This document shows positions 54,043-64,000 of a stretch of 64,000 nt of DNA, piece by piece. The stretch comes from Symsagittifera roscoffensis (Eukaryota > Xenacoelomorpha > Acoela > Convolutidae), in assembly GCF_963678635.1 (NCBI RefSeq), contig NC_087068.1:1428001-1492000 (forward strand), given 5' to 3'. Under the pieces are notes generated by a model. It did no database searches, was not told where the DNA came from, and saw only the letters and a list, made by a program, of their open reading frames with translations. Made by a program: the position numbers and the translations under genes. Each line of letters starts with the position of its first letter. Position 1 is the stretch's first letter.

Positions 54043-54917
54043 GAAAACATTTGTACAAAATCGTCATATTGGCTTTACTTCTATATATATCATCGTTGTT
54101 CTACGGGCAAAAAATCGACGATTCGAGATCAGAAGCCAATGAACAAAAAATGGGCAAACCCCTTTTCAAAGAATTCGCTAGTAGCAACCCGAAACAAAAA
54201 ATGAATACTCGCTTGAACAAAACGCTTTGCCACAAACTCGTTAAAAGCAACTTGGCATACTTTTGCATTGGTTATTCTGCCATTTGCGACCAAGTTGACG
54301 GGGTTTATGCGGAAGAAAAAGCCAAAGATGAAAAGCTGTGCAATCTCCTCAACAGACTGGGCTCAGATAAATGTATTCAACACGACTATGCATACCTGTA
54401 CGACTTCCTGTTCAAAAACATTCGACATGAACGACTGAATATTCTCGAACTGGGACTGGGATCTGTGGAGGACAAACGATTCCCATCTCAGATGATGGCA
54501 AAATACACAACAGGTGCATCGCACAGAGCATGGCGCGAATACTTCCCCAACTCGCAAATATTCGGAGCTGACGTCAATCCCGACAGTGTGTTCCAGGAGG
54601 AACGCATCACAACATATTACGCAGACATCACCAAAAATGACACTTTGAACAGGATGTTCCATCAAATCGTGGTGCCACTGGACATTCTCATCGATGACTC
54701 ACTTCACAGACCAGGTGCACAGAAGAACCTATTCTCTGTTGCGTTCCACAAGGTGAAGCCGGGAGGACTTTACATAGTGGAAGATATTGGAAAGACAGTT
54801 CTATGTGAAGAACACTATCAGCATTATATCGACATAGGGTTGAAAGACTTTGCATTTATTCGGACCAACAAAGTGGGCGATAGCATTGTATCTGTCGCCG
54901 TCAAAGCATCACTCTAA
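54043..54917 (+). CDS. Membrane-anchored class I SAM-dependent methyltransferase, TylF/MycF-like; terminal exon
   Basis: Open frame of 291 codons ending TAA at 54915-54917. The upstream boundary is a splice acceptor (TTCGATTGATTTCAG|GA): no ATG lies before it in frame, so the start codon sits in an exon I could not locate. The exon opens with a hydrophobic segment (VILALLLYISSLF), a likely type II signal anchor, then a ~75-residue stem. The methyltransferase core follows: LNRLGSDK, ILELGLG (SAM motif I), HRAWREYFPNSQIFGADVNP (acidic ribose-binding Asp), ADIT, DILIDDSLHRP and GGLYIVEDI. This order, especially IDD-x2-H and the REYFP motif, matches bacterial sugar O-methyltransferases of the TylF/MycF type, in which the Asp pair and His coordinate metal. 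Anchoring suggests a Golgi-lumen enzyme acting on a glycan; substrate unknown. A bacterial origin is possible but unproven. Confidence 0.82.
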
Positions 54918-55341
54918 CAGCTCCCTCTTCTGAGAAATTCCATACTGTGCATTGCTTCTAACATCTAACTTTATAACGTTTAACCGCACAACAGTTCAAA
55001 CATAATTTCTTATAACAAACGATGATGTATAAACTATGATAAAACCTTTACTAAGCCTAATGTTTCGTCTCTGTACAAAATTAATTTTGAGCAAAGATTG
55101 ATAGTTTTCGGCAGACAACGTACTCCCAAACGTAATAGGTGTTTTTCTAGCAGACGGCCGCTAGTGGGAAATTGATGTAGAACATGGATCACGCCGCATG
55201 TTAACAATTTCTCTGTTTCTTGGATCACTCGTGAAAGATAATTTATGGACAAGATTGACGGCTCATGTCTTACATTTCACCGGTTAATTAATACATGGCT
55301 TCCATATATGCCATCATATAGATTGAAAAAATTCAAGAATA

Positions 55342-55560
55342 TCAACCGTGCTTTTTTGAAAGATATTTTGATATATTCAGCCAAAGTGAATTAATCGCTC
55401 GGAAAAAGGCAATAAATCGTACTGTAGGGAAAATTCCACCCGGGAAATTTAAGGGAATCGATAGTACCTTACTGCATTGTACCTTACTGGTATAATTCGA
55501 TATTGCCTCAACTTCGCGATTAATCGACCTTATTTTATCGCTTGAATCAAAATTGGGTTC
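55342..55560. other. Downstream of the methyltransferase, nothing recognised
   Basis: No AATAAA close to the methyltransferase stop; the sequence to ~55750 holds no supported gene. Confidence 0.4.
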
Positions 55561-55754
55561 TAACTGAGTGGGGAAAATGAATTTCAAAGTTATTTCGATG
55601 ACCGGGATTAAGTTATCAGAGTTCGAACCCATTTTTGTAAAATTCATTTTGCTCGAATCGGATTCTTCCGTACTTGAAAACATGCACATTTTCCCTCTGC
55701 AGTTGTTTTCAAAACACGCCCTTTGCGTCCTGCGTTCTGATTGGCTAACAAGAG

Positions 55755-56030
55755 GCCCAGCTAAATCTGGATGTACCAGTTTGATAATTTTTTAGTTTGT
55801 TAAACTGATGCGGGATGAAAAAGGTAACTTCAAAAAATAAGAATTGGGCTTCTCCCAAAACCTTAGTTGCGGATCTATTAAAAGTTGCTCGCTCTTATGC
55901 ACGGAGGCTTCTCACAAGCTATTGCCTTGATTAAACCCTTAATATCAGATTGCGTTTCAAAGTTTCAAAAAACGGTCAAAAAAGTAAAATTTTGAGTTTT
56001 CCGAGGGTCATGACTTTTTTCAAAACTATT
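55755..56030. repeat. Family I, partial copy
   Basis: Head GGCCCAGCTAAATCTGGATG, then GTTAAACTGATGCGGGATGA, CCAAAACCTTAGTTGCGGAT and one array unit ending TTTTCCGAGGGTCATGAC. Confidence 0.65.
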
Positions 56031-56163
56031 TACAATAACTTATATAATTGAAAAACTATCATTTTCCGGCACTATCCTTGCATTTAGATAAAAACTGTTA
56101 TTAAAAAAAACTAATTTGATCAGCTCTTGCTTAATACTAACAAACCACGAATTTAGTGAGCAA

Positions 56164-56412
56164 GGCTGGATGTAAGAGCCCAAATATTCTATCATAGCGG
56201 TTCTGGGGTCATAACGACGCAATTTCGAAACAAAGCCTCATTGTTTTAAGCTTAGATCGCAAGCAATCAATGAGAGAATTTAAGCAAAATGGGCTGGATG
56301 TAAGAGCCACAATATTCTATCATAGCGGTTCTGGGATCATAATGACGCAATGTCGAAACAAAGCCTCATTGTTATAAGCTTAGATCGCAAGCAATTAATA
56401 AGAGAATAAAAT
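56164..56412. repeat. 128-bp tandem duplication
   Basis: GGCTGGATGTAAGAGCC starts both units (56164 and 56292). They share ATTCTATCATAGCGGTTCTG and GCTTAGATCGCAAGCAAT with few changes. Confidence 0.92.
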
Positions 56413-56589
56413 GACAATTTAGCATTTATGTAAGCACCAAGGTATTTGCATGATCTTACTGCATACTTTTGAAAGGCATGCTTTTATGATTTAATTGCTG
56501 GTTAGAAGCACTTTTTAGAAATAAACTAACTTGTAACGTTTTTTTTTATATATCTAGAAGTAAATTATTCAAAATTATCCACTTATTTA

Positions 56590-57776
56590 TAGCTTCTAAG
56601 TCATACCGAACTGTCTAGAACAGTTATATTTGTGTTTTTGGCAAATAGAAAAACTTAGCTTTTTTGCAGACTTTTGGAGAATCGTAAAAGATACAGCAGA
56701 GTCCCAATAACAGATCCCTGCGGGACATTCCAAATTTCGCCAAGTTGATCGCGTTTCTCCAATTTCGACAACTATTGTGCGCTGCTTCATGTAACTTATG
56801 AACAAACGCAACATTTTCCCACGCATGTCATACATTTCTAGCTTATGAAACCAAAATATCGGTGATCTAGTATGTCAAAAACTTTTAAGTCAAGAAAAAA
56901 CTGTTCTCTAGGGTGATTTAGTTTTATTAGCATGGAAAGTACTGTACTATTTTCCGGATACCCAACTGTTTGATAAGAATAAGTGAGTTTCTTTCAAGGT
57001 AGCTGTACATTCGGTTGTATATTGCTCGTTCACAAACCTTACTGCAGGTTACAAGAAATCATGTTGGTCGATAGTTTCTGACATCCAGTATCGATCCTGT
57101 TTTACATAGTGGATAAACATCCGCTTGAGCCAGAGCGGTAGGAACACATCCTGATTTAAAGGACAATTTAATGACTTTTTTCAAAAGAGCACAACTGCGA
57201 ATGAACTAGCTTTTGCGATTAGATAACCTATTCCATCTATTCCAGAATACAATTTGTTTCGAAGCGCAAAAAGAATAAATTCACTTTCACACTCAGTAAA
57301 AAAAATTAACGCGAATGCAAAACTTATACCACTACTTTGCCACTACTTTTTTAAATATTTTTGTGCTATAAAATAAAATTTTTGTGCTACTAGATGTATT
57401 TGCTATATCCATTAGCAATTTGTATACCTTCTTGAAACACCATAACAGTTTTTGAAATTGTTATAGTAACGGCGCATATTTATCCAAAAGATAATTGTAT
57501 CTCGATTGAAAGTCTTTAAACGAGTCAATCACTGACGGCTATAGTAACAAACGAAATGAATTTCTGCAATTCAGGCATTATGGAGAAATTGAAATTTTCG
57601 ATTTGATCTTCATATTTTGGAAAACTTGTATCACGATAAGAGTTTGAAAGTTCGATCTGCGGGGTGACGAGTCTCAGCTTTAGGGTAATGAGCGAGTGGT
57701 CACAGAAGGTTTGATTTTCAAGCGTAACTGCACGTTTTACCACTAGACCAGAGATTTCTTCAATTAAGAATTTCAC
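56590..57776 (-). pseudogene. Degenerate non-LTR retrotransposon (end of endonuclease plus reverse transcriptase)
   Basis: Minus strand, in order: FCDHSLITLKLRL (57690 region, SDH motif); GCVPTALAQADVYPLCKTGS...VRNYRPT (RT opening, ~57170-57060); VCERAIYNRMYSYLERN; KFLTY-ITD (FDTIDH-like); LRLFISYMKQRTIVVEIGE and TWRNLECPAGICYWDSA, which stands where SxVxxGVPQGSVLGPLLF should be. Stops and frame shifts interrupt it, and the YADD box is not seen. Dead. Confidence 0.8.
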
Positions 57777-58162
57777 AGTTTAAAATTAAAAAACAACAAC
57801 AAATGAGTATTGAAAAATGACCTCTACGGGAACTATTCCTCGGTAATCGAACACTTATGCTTTCCAGCTGGCTACCCTCCACAATTATGCCACTGACGCT
57901 TATTGAAATCAAATAAGGCGGCAAAAAGGAGGTTCAAAATTCACAAAAACAGCGACTTTTGAATAGACAAAATTCGAATGTAATAAGCTTAAGGCAACCA
58001 CAAACTAAAGATGTAAAATTGGAAAGTTTACAGACAAACTGTGTGTAAAATAATCATTTCAACAATCTCGCAATAATATTAAATCTGGAATCGAATTCTA
58101 ATTATTATATTGTTACATGAAACAAATAGCTTTTTTGGTTCAATTTGTGAATTAAATCATAA

Positions 58163-58640
58163 CCAATTAAGTTGGAAAAGAGTCAATGCAGGCGAGTAAA
58201 CAAAAAAATATTGACTTGTTTTTTGAAAAAAAAACTTTCGAATTTCCAAAAAAAAACAGATGGCCTTATAGCTCTTTTAATTTCTAGAACAATTTATGAT
58301 TGCCAATTTTTTGATGAAATTAACCCAATTTGATAAAGCTGGATCAAAAGGTAAAATTTTTATTTCACTGGAAAATGTGATAATTAAATTCTATTTTCAA
58401 AATTAGAAGTCGATCAAGTTTCTCAAGACCTTTACACTTCCACTGTTTGATAATGGAAACTGCCTGCCTTTTAACAAAGAAAATGAACTGAACTTGAAAA
58501 GAAATCAAAAGTCAAACCACCAAAAATCAAATGTGACCGTGAGCAAACTTTAAGATTTTTTCCCAAAAAAAAACGAAGGAAAAAATCATTACGACCTATA
58601 TAAGAGTCTGAACTAAGTTCATCAAATCTTATAAAGTATA
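58163..58640 (+). repeat. Family A interspersed repeat, near full copy
   Basis: AAGTTGGAAAAGAGTCAATG to GACCTATATAAGAGTCTGAA. Best single copy for a consensus of ~450 bp; no coding capacity, no clear TIR or poly(A). Confidence 0.8.
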
Positions 58641-59760
58641 TACTGTGTTAACTTATTACAGCTAAAATATCAAAACATATGGTATTATATTGCCAATGCT
58701 GCCTCCTGCTGTAAAAGTACCCTAAAAGTAGCATTTTCACATTGGCAAAAATGCCACCAAAAGAAGTACATTTATTTGCTATTTTTTCGGAAAAAAATTG
58801 CATCGTACTATCACACTACGCTGCGCTTGTGCAAACATCAATTATACCTATTTAACTATTCAAAATAACTATTTAAATAATTTTTTTTTGCCATCTCATT
58901 TCCTCTATTCTTTTTTGCGCCCCACCCTTCCCATTCTGTATCGGTTATTGTTGGCCTGGATTCTTCTAGTGTTTACAATTTAAGTTTTCAAAAATCGGTT
59001 TCGGACTGGGATCAAGCTAACTAGAGAACTCTATTCAGCCGAAACAAAGAAAACGCCGCAACCGTTTTCTGATATTAATTTTAAAATACGAATACGTTTA
59101 TACTGCATACAGTGAAAAACCAATACAACTAGCACCATTTCTCAGAGCGTGTCTGATATTGGGTTATGAAACTACGTTAAATTCAGCAGAAATGAAAGGC
59201 CAGCAGCTTACTCCTTAAATCTTCGATCGGTCAAAAAGGCAAAAAAACTTTTGGGAAAAATCTTCATAAAGGTATAAAAAGTGATCTCTTTCTACAATTG
59301 GAAACATTTTTCTTTGGTGGAAGTCCTCATTTTAAGTCTTGCCAATCGATCTCACTCCAATGAGTTAATGAAATCAGAATTTTTTTTAGAATACACATGC
59401 ACGCCAAATGCTTTCGCTTTTGATTTTCACGGGCCATTGTAACCTAAATTCATTCACTAATTAGAGAGAGATGAGATGAAAAGACAAAAAATGAGGTTCC
59501 GCCAAACAGATCATTTTATTCATTCTTGTCATAAAAATGCCACTACAACTTTGAGACGCTCAACCTTTACAGGAATCAATTTCGATTTCGAGTCATAAGA
59601 TCGTTTGCGAATGCCCGAAAAAAAACAGCGATGCTTATATGTTTCGGTATGTCGAACAAAAAACATGAACTGAATATATGGCTGGAAAAAAATTTGATAG
59701 CAATCAAAACTTAATTATCAAAAATTTTCAAATTTCCAAATGATGAATATTAGTGACATG
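58641..59760. other. Intergenic, nothing recognised
   Basis: AT-rich spacer between the family A copy and the SNX27 3' end. No supported gene or repeat. Confidence 0.45.
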
Positions 59761-59762
59761 AT

Positions 59763-59768
59763 TTTATT
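59763..59768 (-). terminator. Candidate poly(A) signal of SNX27
   Basis: AATAAA 81 nt past the SNX27 stop codon on the minus strand. Confidence 0.5.
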
Positions 59769-59849
59769 AAATTCAAGTGTCAACATACTTAAAGAGTAAC
59801 GCTACAATTTGGAATATAATATATTTAACTCTAGGAACGGATCAAAACA

Positions 59850-60732
59850 CTATGAAATGGACAACTTTTGCCGCTCAGCGTGAACTTGATCGAAGCATTC
59901 TCGCATTTGTTGTGCTAGATCCGACTGCATTTTCACATTTTTAATCTTTCCATTGGATCTTTTGAAGTTGAAGCTGAAGCTTCCTTCGCTTTCGACCGAC
60001 CAGTCATCAACCGTACTCCAAGTACATGTTACACATTCATAGTCCAGTTCTGTTCCGCTCTGGTCGCATATCTTCAGGTAAACTGCATTTTCATCCACGC
60101 TCAGTTTCAGCGGGTTCTCCTTTTGAACACTACTCGCACAGTGAGGAAACGTAACCACGTTATACGTAGGAACAGAGTGCAAAATATCAATAGTATCCGA
60201 GACATTCTTCAATTTAAACGACTCTGTTAGTTTCTGCCTCAAATCCTCGGACTCCACCGGTATGATGCCAGCCTTCAAATCTGCCTTTGCCTGGTGAAAA
60301 AGGAAGTTGGAAAAGGTCGGATGCTGATCGCTCAGCTCTTTCTCCAGCTTCCGAGAGAAAACACATTTACGCAGATACAGTTGCGAAGCAGCTTTACGCT
60401 TCACAGCTCCCATTTCTGTTTCATTCGGTAGACGAAGATAAAACTTCGTACTTGAATCGGAGTCTTGGAGAAAGAAAATTCCGAAATAGGGGGCTAACTT
60501 TTGAGAAGGAATTTTAAGAGAGTTCAGACATTTTTCCACAAGCTGGCCAATATCAGAACAGGACTCTGATAATATTTCCACTTTGCTCAGGTCTCCGGGC
60601 AGATTTGTGTAGACAGTTACAGGTCGATCACTTGGCTGTTTGGGTTTGCTTTCTGAAACAGGAACTGACAACGTCGAGCTTTCGTTCCGTTCTGTTACTC
60701 CATTCTGGGGTTTAATATAGTCGTTATGTGGT
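59850..60732 (-). CDS. SNX27: SNX27 FERM-like terminal exon
   Basis: Acceptor TTCTTCTCTATTTAG before 60732 chosen by frame and tract; an alternative AG (ATCTGCAG) lies ~45 nt upstream. Stop TAG at 59852-59850. The first ~45 residues (NESSTLSVPVSESKPKQ) are a low-complexity linker. Confidence 0.85.
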
Positions 60733-61802
60733 CTAAATAGAGAAGAACATTTGAGCGGATATAACTCTTTTTCACGCTGCAGATAACTTACCGTTTCGCT
60801 GTAAAAAAAACATTGCCAACAGACAGTTGGAAAAAGAGTCATTGAACGCTAGCAAAAAGAAAAACAACTGACTTGTTTTTGAAACTTCCGAAAATCAAAG
60901 AAAAAAGATACCCTTAAAAAACTTTGAATTTCTATAACAATTGATGACTGTCACTTTTTTTGATAAAATTAACCCAATTTGCAATTTGTGAAAACTGGAT
61001 CAATAAGTATAATTTATATTTCGCTGGGAAATCTGAACCTTAAATTCCACTTTCGAAACTAGAAGTCGATCACATTTTTCGCGACCTTTACATTTGTGCT
61101 TCTCGATATTTGAGCCTGAACAAATTTTAAGAATTTTCCTAAAAAAACTTTAAAAAAATCATCAGCACCTTAATAAGAGTCTGAAATATGTTCGACTCTT
61201 AAAATTAGTGGAATGAATTGATTAAATTACAATTACAATTCCAATTCTTCTTAGCCAATCTTCCAGTCCGAAAAAAGACGACGCGAAATTGACCAGTTAA
61301 AATTTAGGGAACGGGTTTCGAATTCAAAAAATAAAGATTGACGCACTCCAAAGAATTAGGGCTGACGTGACTCTTCATGGGAACATCATCAACTGAGGAA
61401 TTCGATTCGAGAGCCACGAACTCCTGCATGGCTTCAAATGCAGCAATGACCTTGACACTGATGACCTTCTGAAGGTAACTCTCTAAACCTCTTCTCCGCT
61501 GCTCAATTTGCTGTTCGTTCATTTGGAATGGCCACTTGCCAGGCAGCTTCGGGAATTTGAAGTCGACAAATTCCACTTTCAACGCATTGTGTAGATCGAC
61601 AAACTCACTATAACGACGCGAGCATATAAACTGGTCGTCGTAGTGGATTTTGAACACGTAATATTTCTCTCCCGGAGTTACCACTAGTTCGAAAGAAGGA
61701 ACCGATATTGGCCTGAAGCTCGTGTCTCCGTAGTCGTGGAAACCATCTGTTGTCAGGGCTTCATCAGTCGGTTCAAGTCGCTCATGGGTTTGGCGACTTA
61801 CG
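59850..61802 (-). CDS. SNX27: Sorting nexin 27 (PX and FERM-like parts), 5' end beyond or not seen
   Basis: SNX27 is an early-endosome adaptor that links PDZ-ligand cargo to retromer for recycling. Two exons are visible. The upper one (61347-61802) encodes the linker RLEPTDEALTTDGFHDYGD and PISVPSFE, then a PX domain with CSRRYSEF (the Arg that contacts PI3P phosphate), FKFPKLPGKWPF and EQRRRGLESYLQKV, nearly as in human SNX27 (RYREF, FPRLPGKWPF, DARRRGLEEYLEKV). The lower (59850-60732) encodes the FERM-like module: KLAPYFGIFFLQD, LYLRKCVFSRKLE, LFHQAKADLKAGIIP, VVTFPHCAS and the F3 lobe to ...RQKLSIS. The LPGKWPF and FPHCA motifs favour SNX27 over SNX17. The PDZ exons should lie to the right; none was recognised before base 64000. 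Between the exons sits a family A repeat. Confidence 0.9.
60813..61195 (+). repeat. Family A interspersed repeat in SNX27 intron
   Basis: CATTGCCAACAGACAGTTGG start, CTGGATCAATAAGTATAATT, TTCGCTGGGAAATCTGAACC, ending TTAATAAGAGTCTGAAATAT. Opposite in orientation to the gene. Confidence 0.8.
61347..61802 (-). CDS. SNX27: SNX27 PX-domain exon
   Basis: Acceptor GTATGCTTTAG before 61802, matching the human VSVPPHEADNLDPSDDSL point. Donor after 61347 is inferred as GTGCGT because it joins the next exon in frame (GA+A). The open frame runs on to 61304, so the end could differ. Confidence 0.82.
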
Positions 61803-63707
61803 CTAAAGCATACGCTATCATATTGAAATCAACCTGTTGATAAAACAACACCAGAAAATATCATCTCCAAAACCATGTACTATCTAATGTAACATTTATC
61901 TGACATCATCTAACATTTATAAAATGAACAAAATGATTAAAGAGAGGAGAGACAAAAGGTACAGTTAATGCCCACTAAAATTCTACCATTGAAAGAAAAG
62001 ATATCATAAATATATCATTATTAATATCATTTTTTATTGAAAAAATACGTTTAGGAAATTTCCTAATTTTTTTATGGATCAAAGCTAAACGAATGCGTAT
62101 GCAATTCAGATGCACTAGCAAAACTTCTCGCCATGTATACATTTAATCTACCGTTATGGTAATGGTTTAATATGTTCCACTAGTACTTGCAGGAACTTTC
62201 TTAAGCGAAATTACTTCTGCGGCTTTATATTGTCCCTGACCGATTTCCTATGGTTTACTCACTTATGATTGCGGTTCATAACCAAATTGGATTTTAAAAA
62301 TTTTGGTTTAAAAAAATAGAAAAATTATCTAAATCAAGGGGTATGAATTTATCTTCTTCAAACATCTAAAAACAACTGTACTTGAATGAAAAAAAAAACT
62401 GCTGGTGTAAACGCTTCTGTGAAGTATTTTCTGGTTTCTGTGTCTATAAAGTTCCCCAGGTTACTACTTTATGGTCATTTACGCCTGAATTTTGTAATTC
62501 ACTTTAAAAACTACTTGAGTCTAAAGAAACCAAATTTACAAAAATAATAATAACTTTTGAAAAATTGCGATTTCGCAATCATTCCAAAATTCAAGTTAAT
62601 GAGAAATCCTAATTTACAAGTTATTTTTACACTAAAAGGTCAATACAACAATAAGTGTTTTTATTTTTCCTTTCGCAACTTTTTCTAATTACTTGAAAAA
62701 AGCACTATACCACTATTCATAAAATTTCCAATTTCCCAAAAAGAGAAAATAATTAGACAGCCAAAATAATACAACAGACAAGCAAAATTAAGGGGCAAAC
62801 AGGCTCAATTGAAAGTTTTCTTTCATCAATTGAGCTTGTTTGCCACCCAAAATTTTAACAAAGAGAATTGCTCAAGCTTCATTTTTCAACAAGTTTCGAA
62901 CTTTTCAAACAAGAGCGAAAATAATAAAAGAGTCATACGTTGCACGTTTTTTGGTCACAAAACCGATTTGATTGTTCATTGAAAATGGTTTACATTGAAA
63001 ATGGTTCGTTACAACTTTGCTGGGAGAAACCAAATGATTGGAGCTATTAAATTTGAGGCAACTTTTGAAGAAGTTTCGCAACTTTTTCGATGCAAAAAAT
63101 AAAGTTGAAAAAATTCGGAAAAAAAACAATTCTAACTGACACTGTTCTGACCGACCAGAGAAAGCCACAGATCATGAAAAAAAGACAACTTGTTAGATAT
63201 TTTGGCTCGGACCCAATTTTGACTGCAGCCGGAAGCGGAATTTCAGTCAAAAACGGCTGCCCGGATTTTGCAAAAATATGGTTTTCGATATTTTAGGCCC
63301 CTAAAAACCAAATAATCTAAACGAAAAAATAGGGAAAATAGCCACCAGAACTTCGCGCTGGAATAGACAATAGAAGGAGGATCTTTACAGATATGAAAGT
63401 CGATTCTGCCTATATAACAATGATGGAACGCAATAAGCATAGATCGCTGAAAAAAAAAACTATGGCATGCGCTGTTATCACTGGAAATTTTCGAATGAAT
63501 TTTGTCTTAATTGAAGGAAAATTGAAATAGTGCCATTTAAGCACCAGTACCCCAAAATTTGTAAGTTTCAACAAAACAACTTGCCTCCCCCATACTGCCT
63601 GACCCAGTAAACGATACTTGCAACGAAAACGATTTGAATTTTTCCCTGGCCTTCTGGTTCACCGGATTTATCTCCTATTGAGCATGCGTGGGACCAGCTG
63701 AAAATAA
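61803..63707. other. SNX27 intron or upstream region, no exon recognised
   Basis: I looked on the minus strand for the PDZ domain (carboxylate-binding GYGFNV-type loop) and found none. A 17-bp inverted pair around CTCAATTGA-AAG-TTTTC / TCAATTGAGCTTGTTTGCC (62800-62843) forms a short hairpin. Confidence 0.45.
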
Positions 63708-64000
63708 CATAGCCAACAGACAGTTGGAAAAGGGTCAATTAAAGCATGTTGAAAGAAAAAATCAACTTTCAAATTTCAAAGAAAAAAATAGATGCCATCA
63801 TAAATCTTTGAATTTCTAGAACAAATTATGACTAGCAGTTTTTTGAAAACACGATTTTGAAAAACCGATTTCAATAAGTCAAAGTTTTATTTCGCTAGGA
63901 AATCTGAAAATTGAAATTCACTTTCGAAATCCGAAGTCGATCACGTTTTTTGTGACCTTTACATTTTTGATGTTCGATAGTGGAGTTATCCTTCTTTTTT
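63708..64000 (+). repeat. Family A interspersed repeat, cut by window end
   Basis: ATAGCCAACAGACAGTTGGA through TCACGTTTTTTGTGACCTTT and GTTCGATAGTGGAGTTATCC. Confidence 0.8.

Overview
This is an AT-rich nuclear window from an animal, probably a fast-evolving marine invertebrate. Genes are split by long introns with canonical GT-AG splice sites, there is a eukaryotic tRNA-Leu with internal A and B boxes, and SNX27, NDRG and a claudin/PMP22-type membrane protein are metazoan families. I cannot name the species. A tunicate would fit the claudin-type fold, very short 3' UTRs and splice acceptors just before start codons, but that is inference.

Genes, left to right: (1) 87-6167, minus: three exons of mitochondrial ribosomal protein L39, running off the left edge. 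(2) 9416-14443, minus: a complete five-exon NDRG gene. (3) 17103-18353, minus: an intronless gene for a four-helix claudin-like protein with a ~220-residue N-terminal part I do not recognise. (4) 19686-41806, minus: a complete four-exon PAAF1 (WD40 proteasome-assembly chaperone) whose introns fill 21 kb; a tRNA-Leu(CAG) lies inside intron 3. (5) 54043-54917, plus: the terminal exon of a membrane-anchored, bacterial-looking class I SAM methyltransferase. (6) 59850-61802, minus: the PX and FERM-like exons of sorting nexin 27; its PDZ exons are not in view. These genes share no pathway and are mostly independent housekeeping or trafficking genes on the minus strand.

The rest is mostly repeats. 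Several terminal-inverted-repeat (TIR) elements have readable target-site duplications (TSDs): family B (two copies, perfect 9-bp TSDs), family D (9 bp), family E (9 bp), family C (8 bp) and a hAT-like family G (8 bp, imperfect). Families B, C, D, E and an F element share one design: their ends are built from short words of about 10-15 bp repeated in tandem and inverted at the other end. There are also larger composites that contain tandem arrays (H, I), a 621-bp unit in three tandem copies, a family A interspersed repeat, tRNA-like repeats, microsatellites, and dead non-LTR retrotransposon pieces on both strands.

Limits: exon edges were placed by eye from splice consensus, reading-frame continuity and remembered family alignments. 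Repeat edges are approximate unless a TSD is quoted. Family letters are my own labels.
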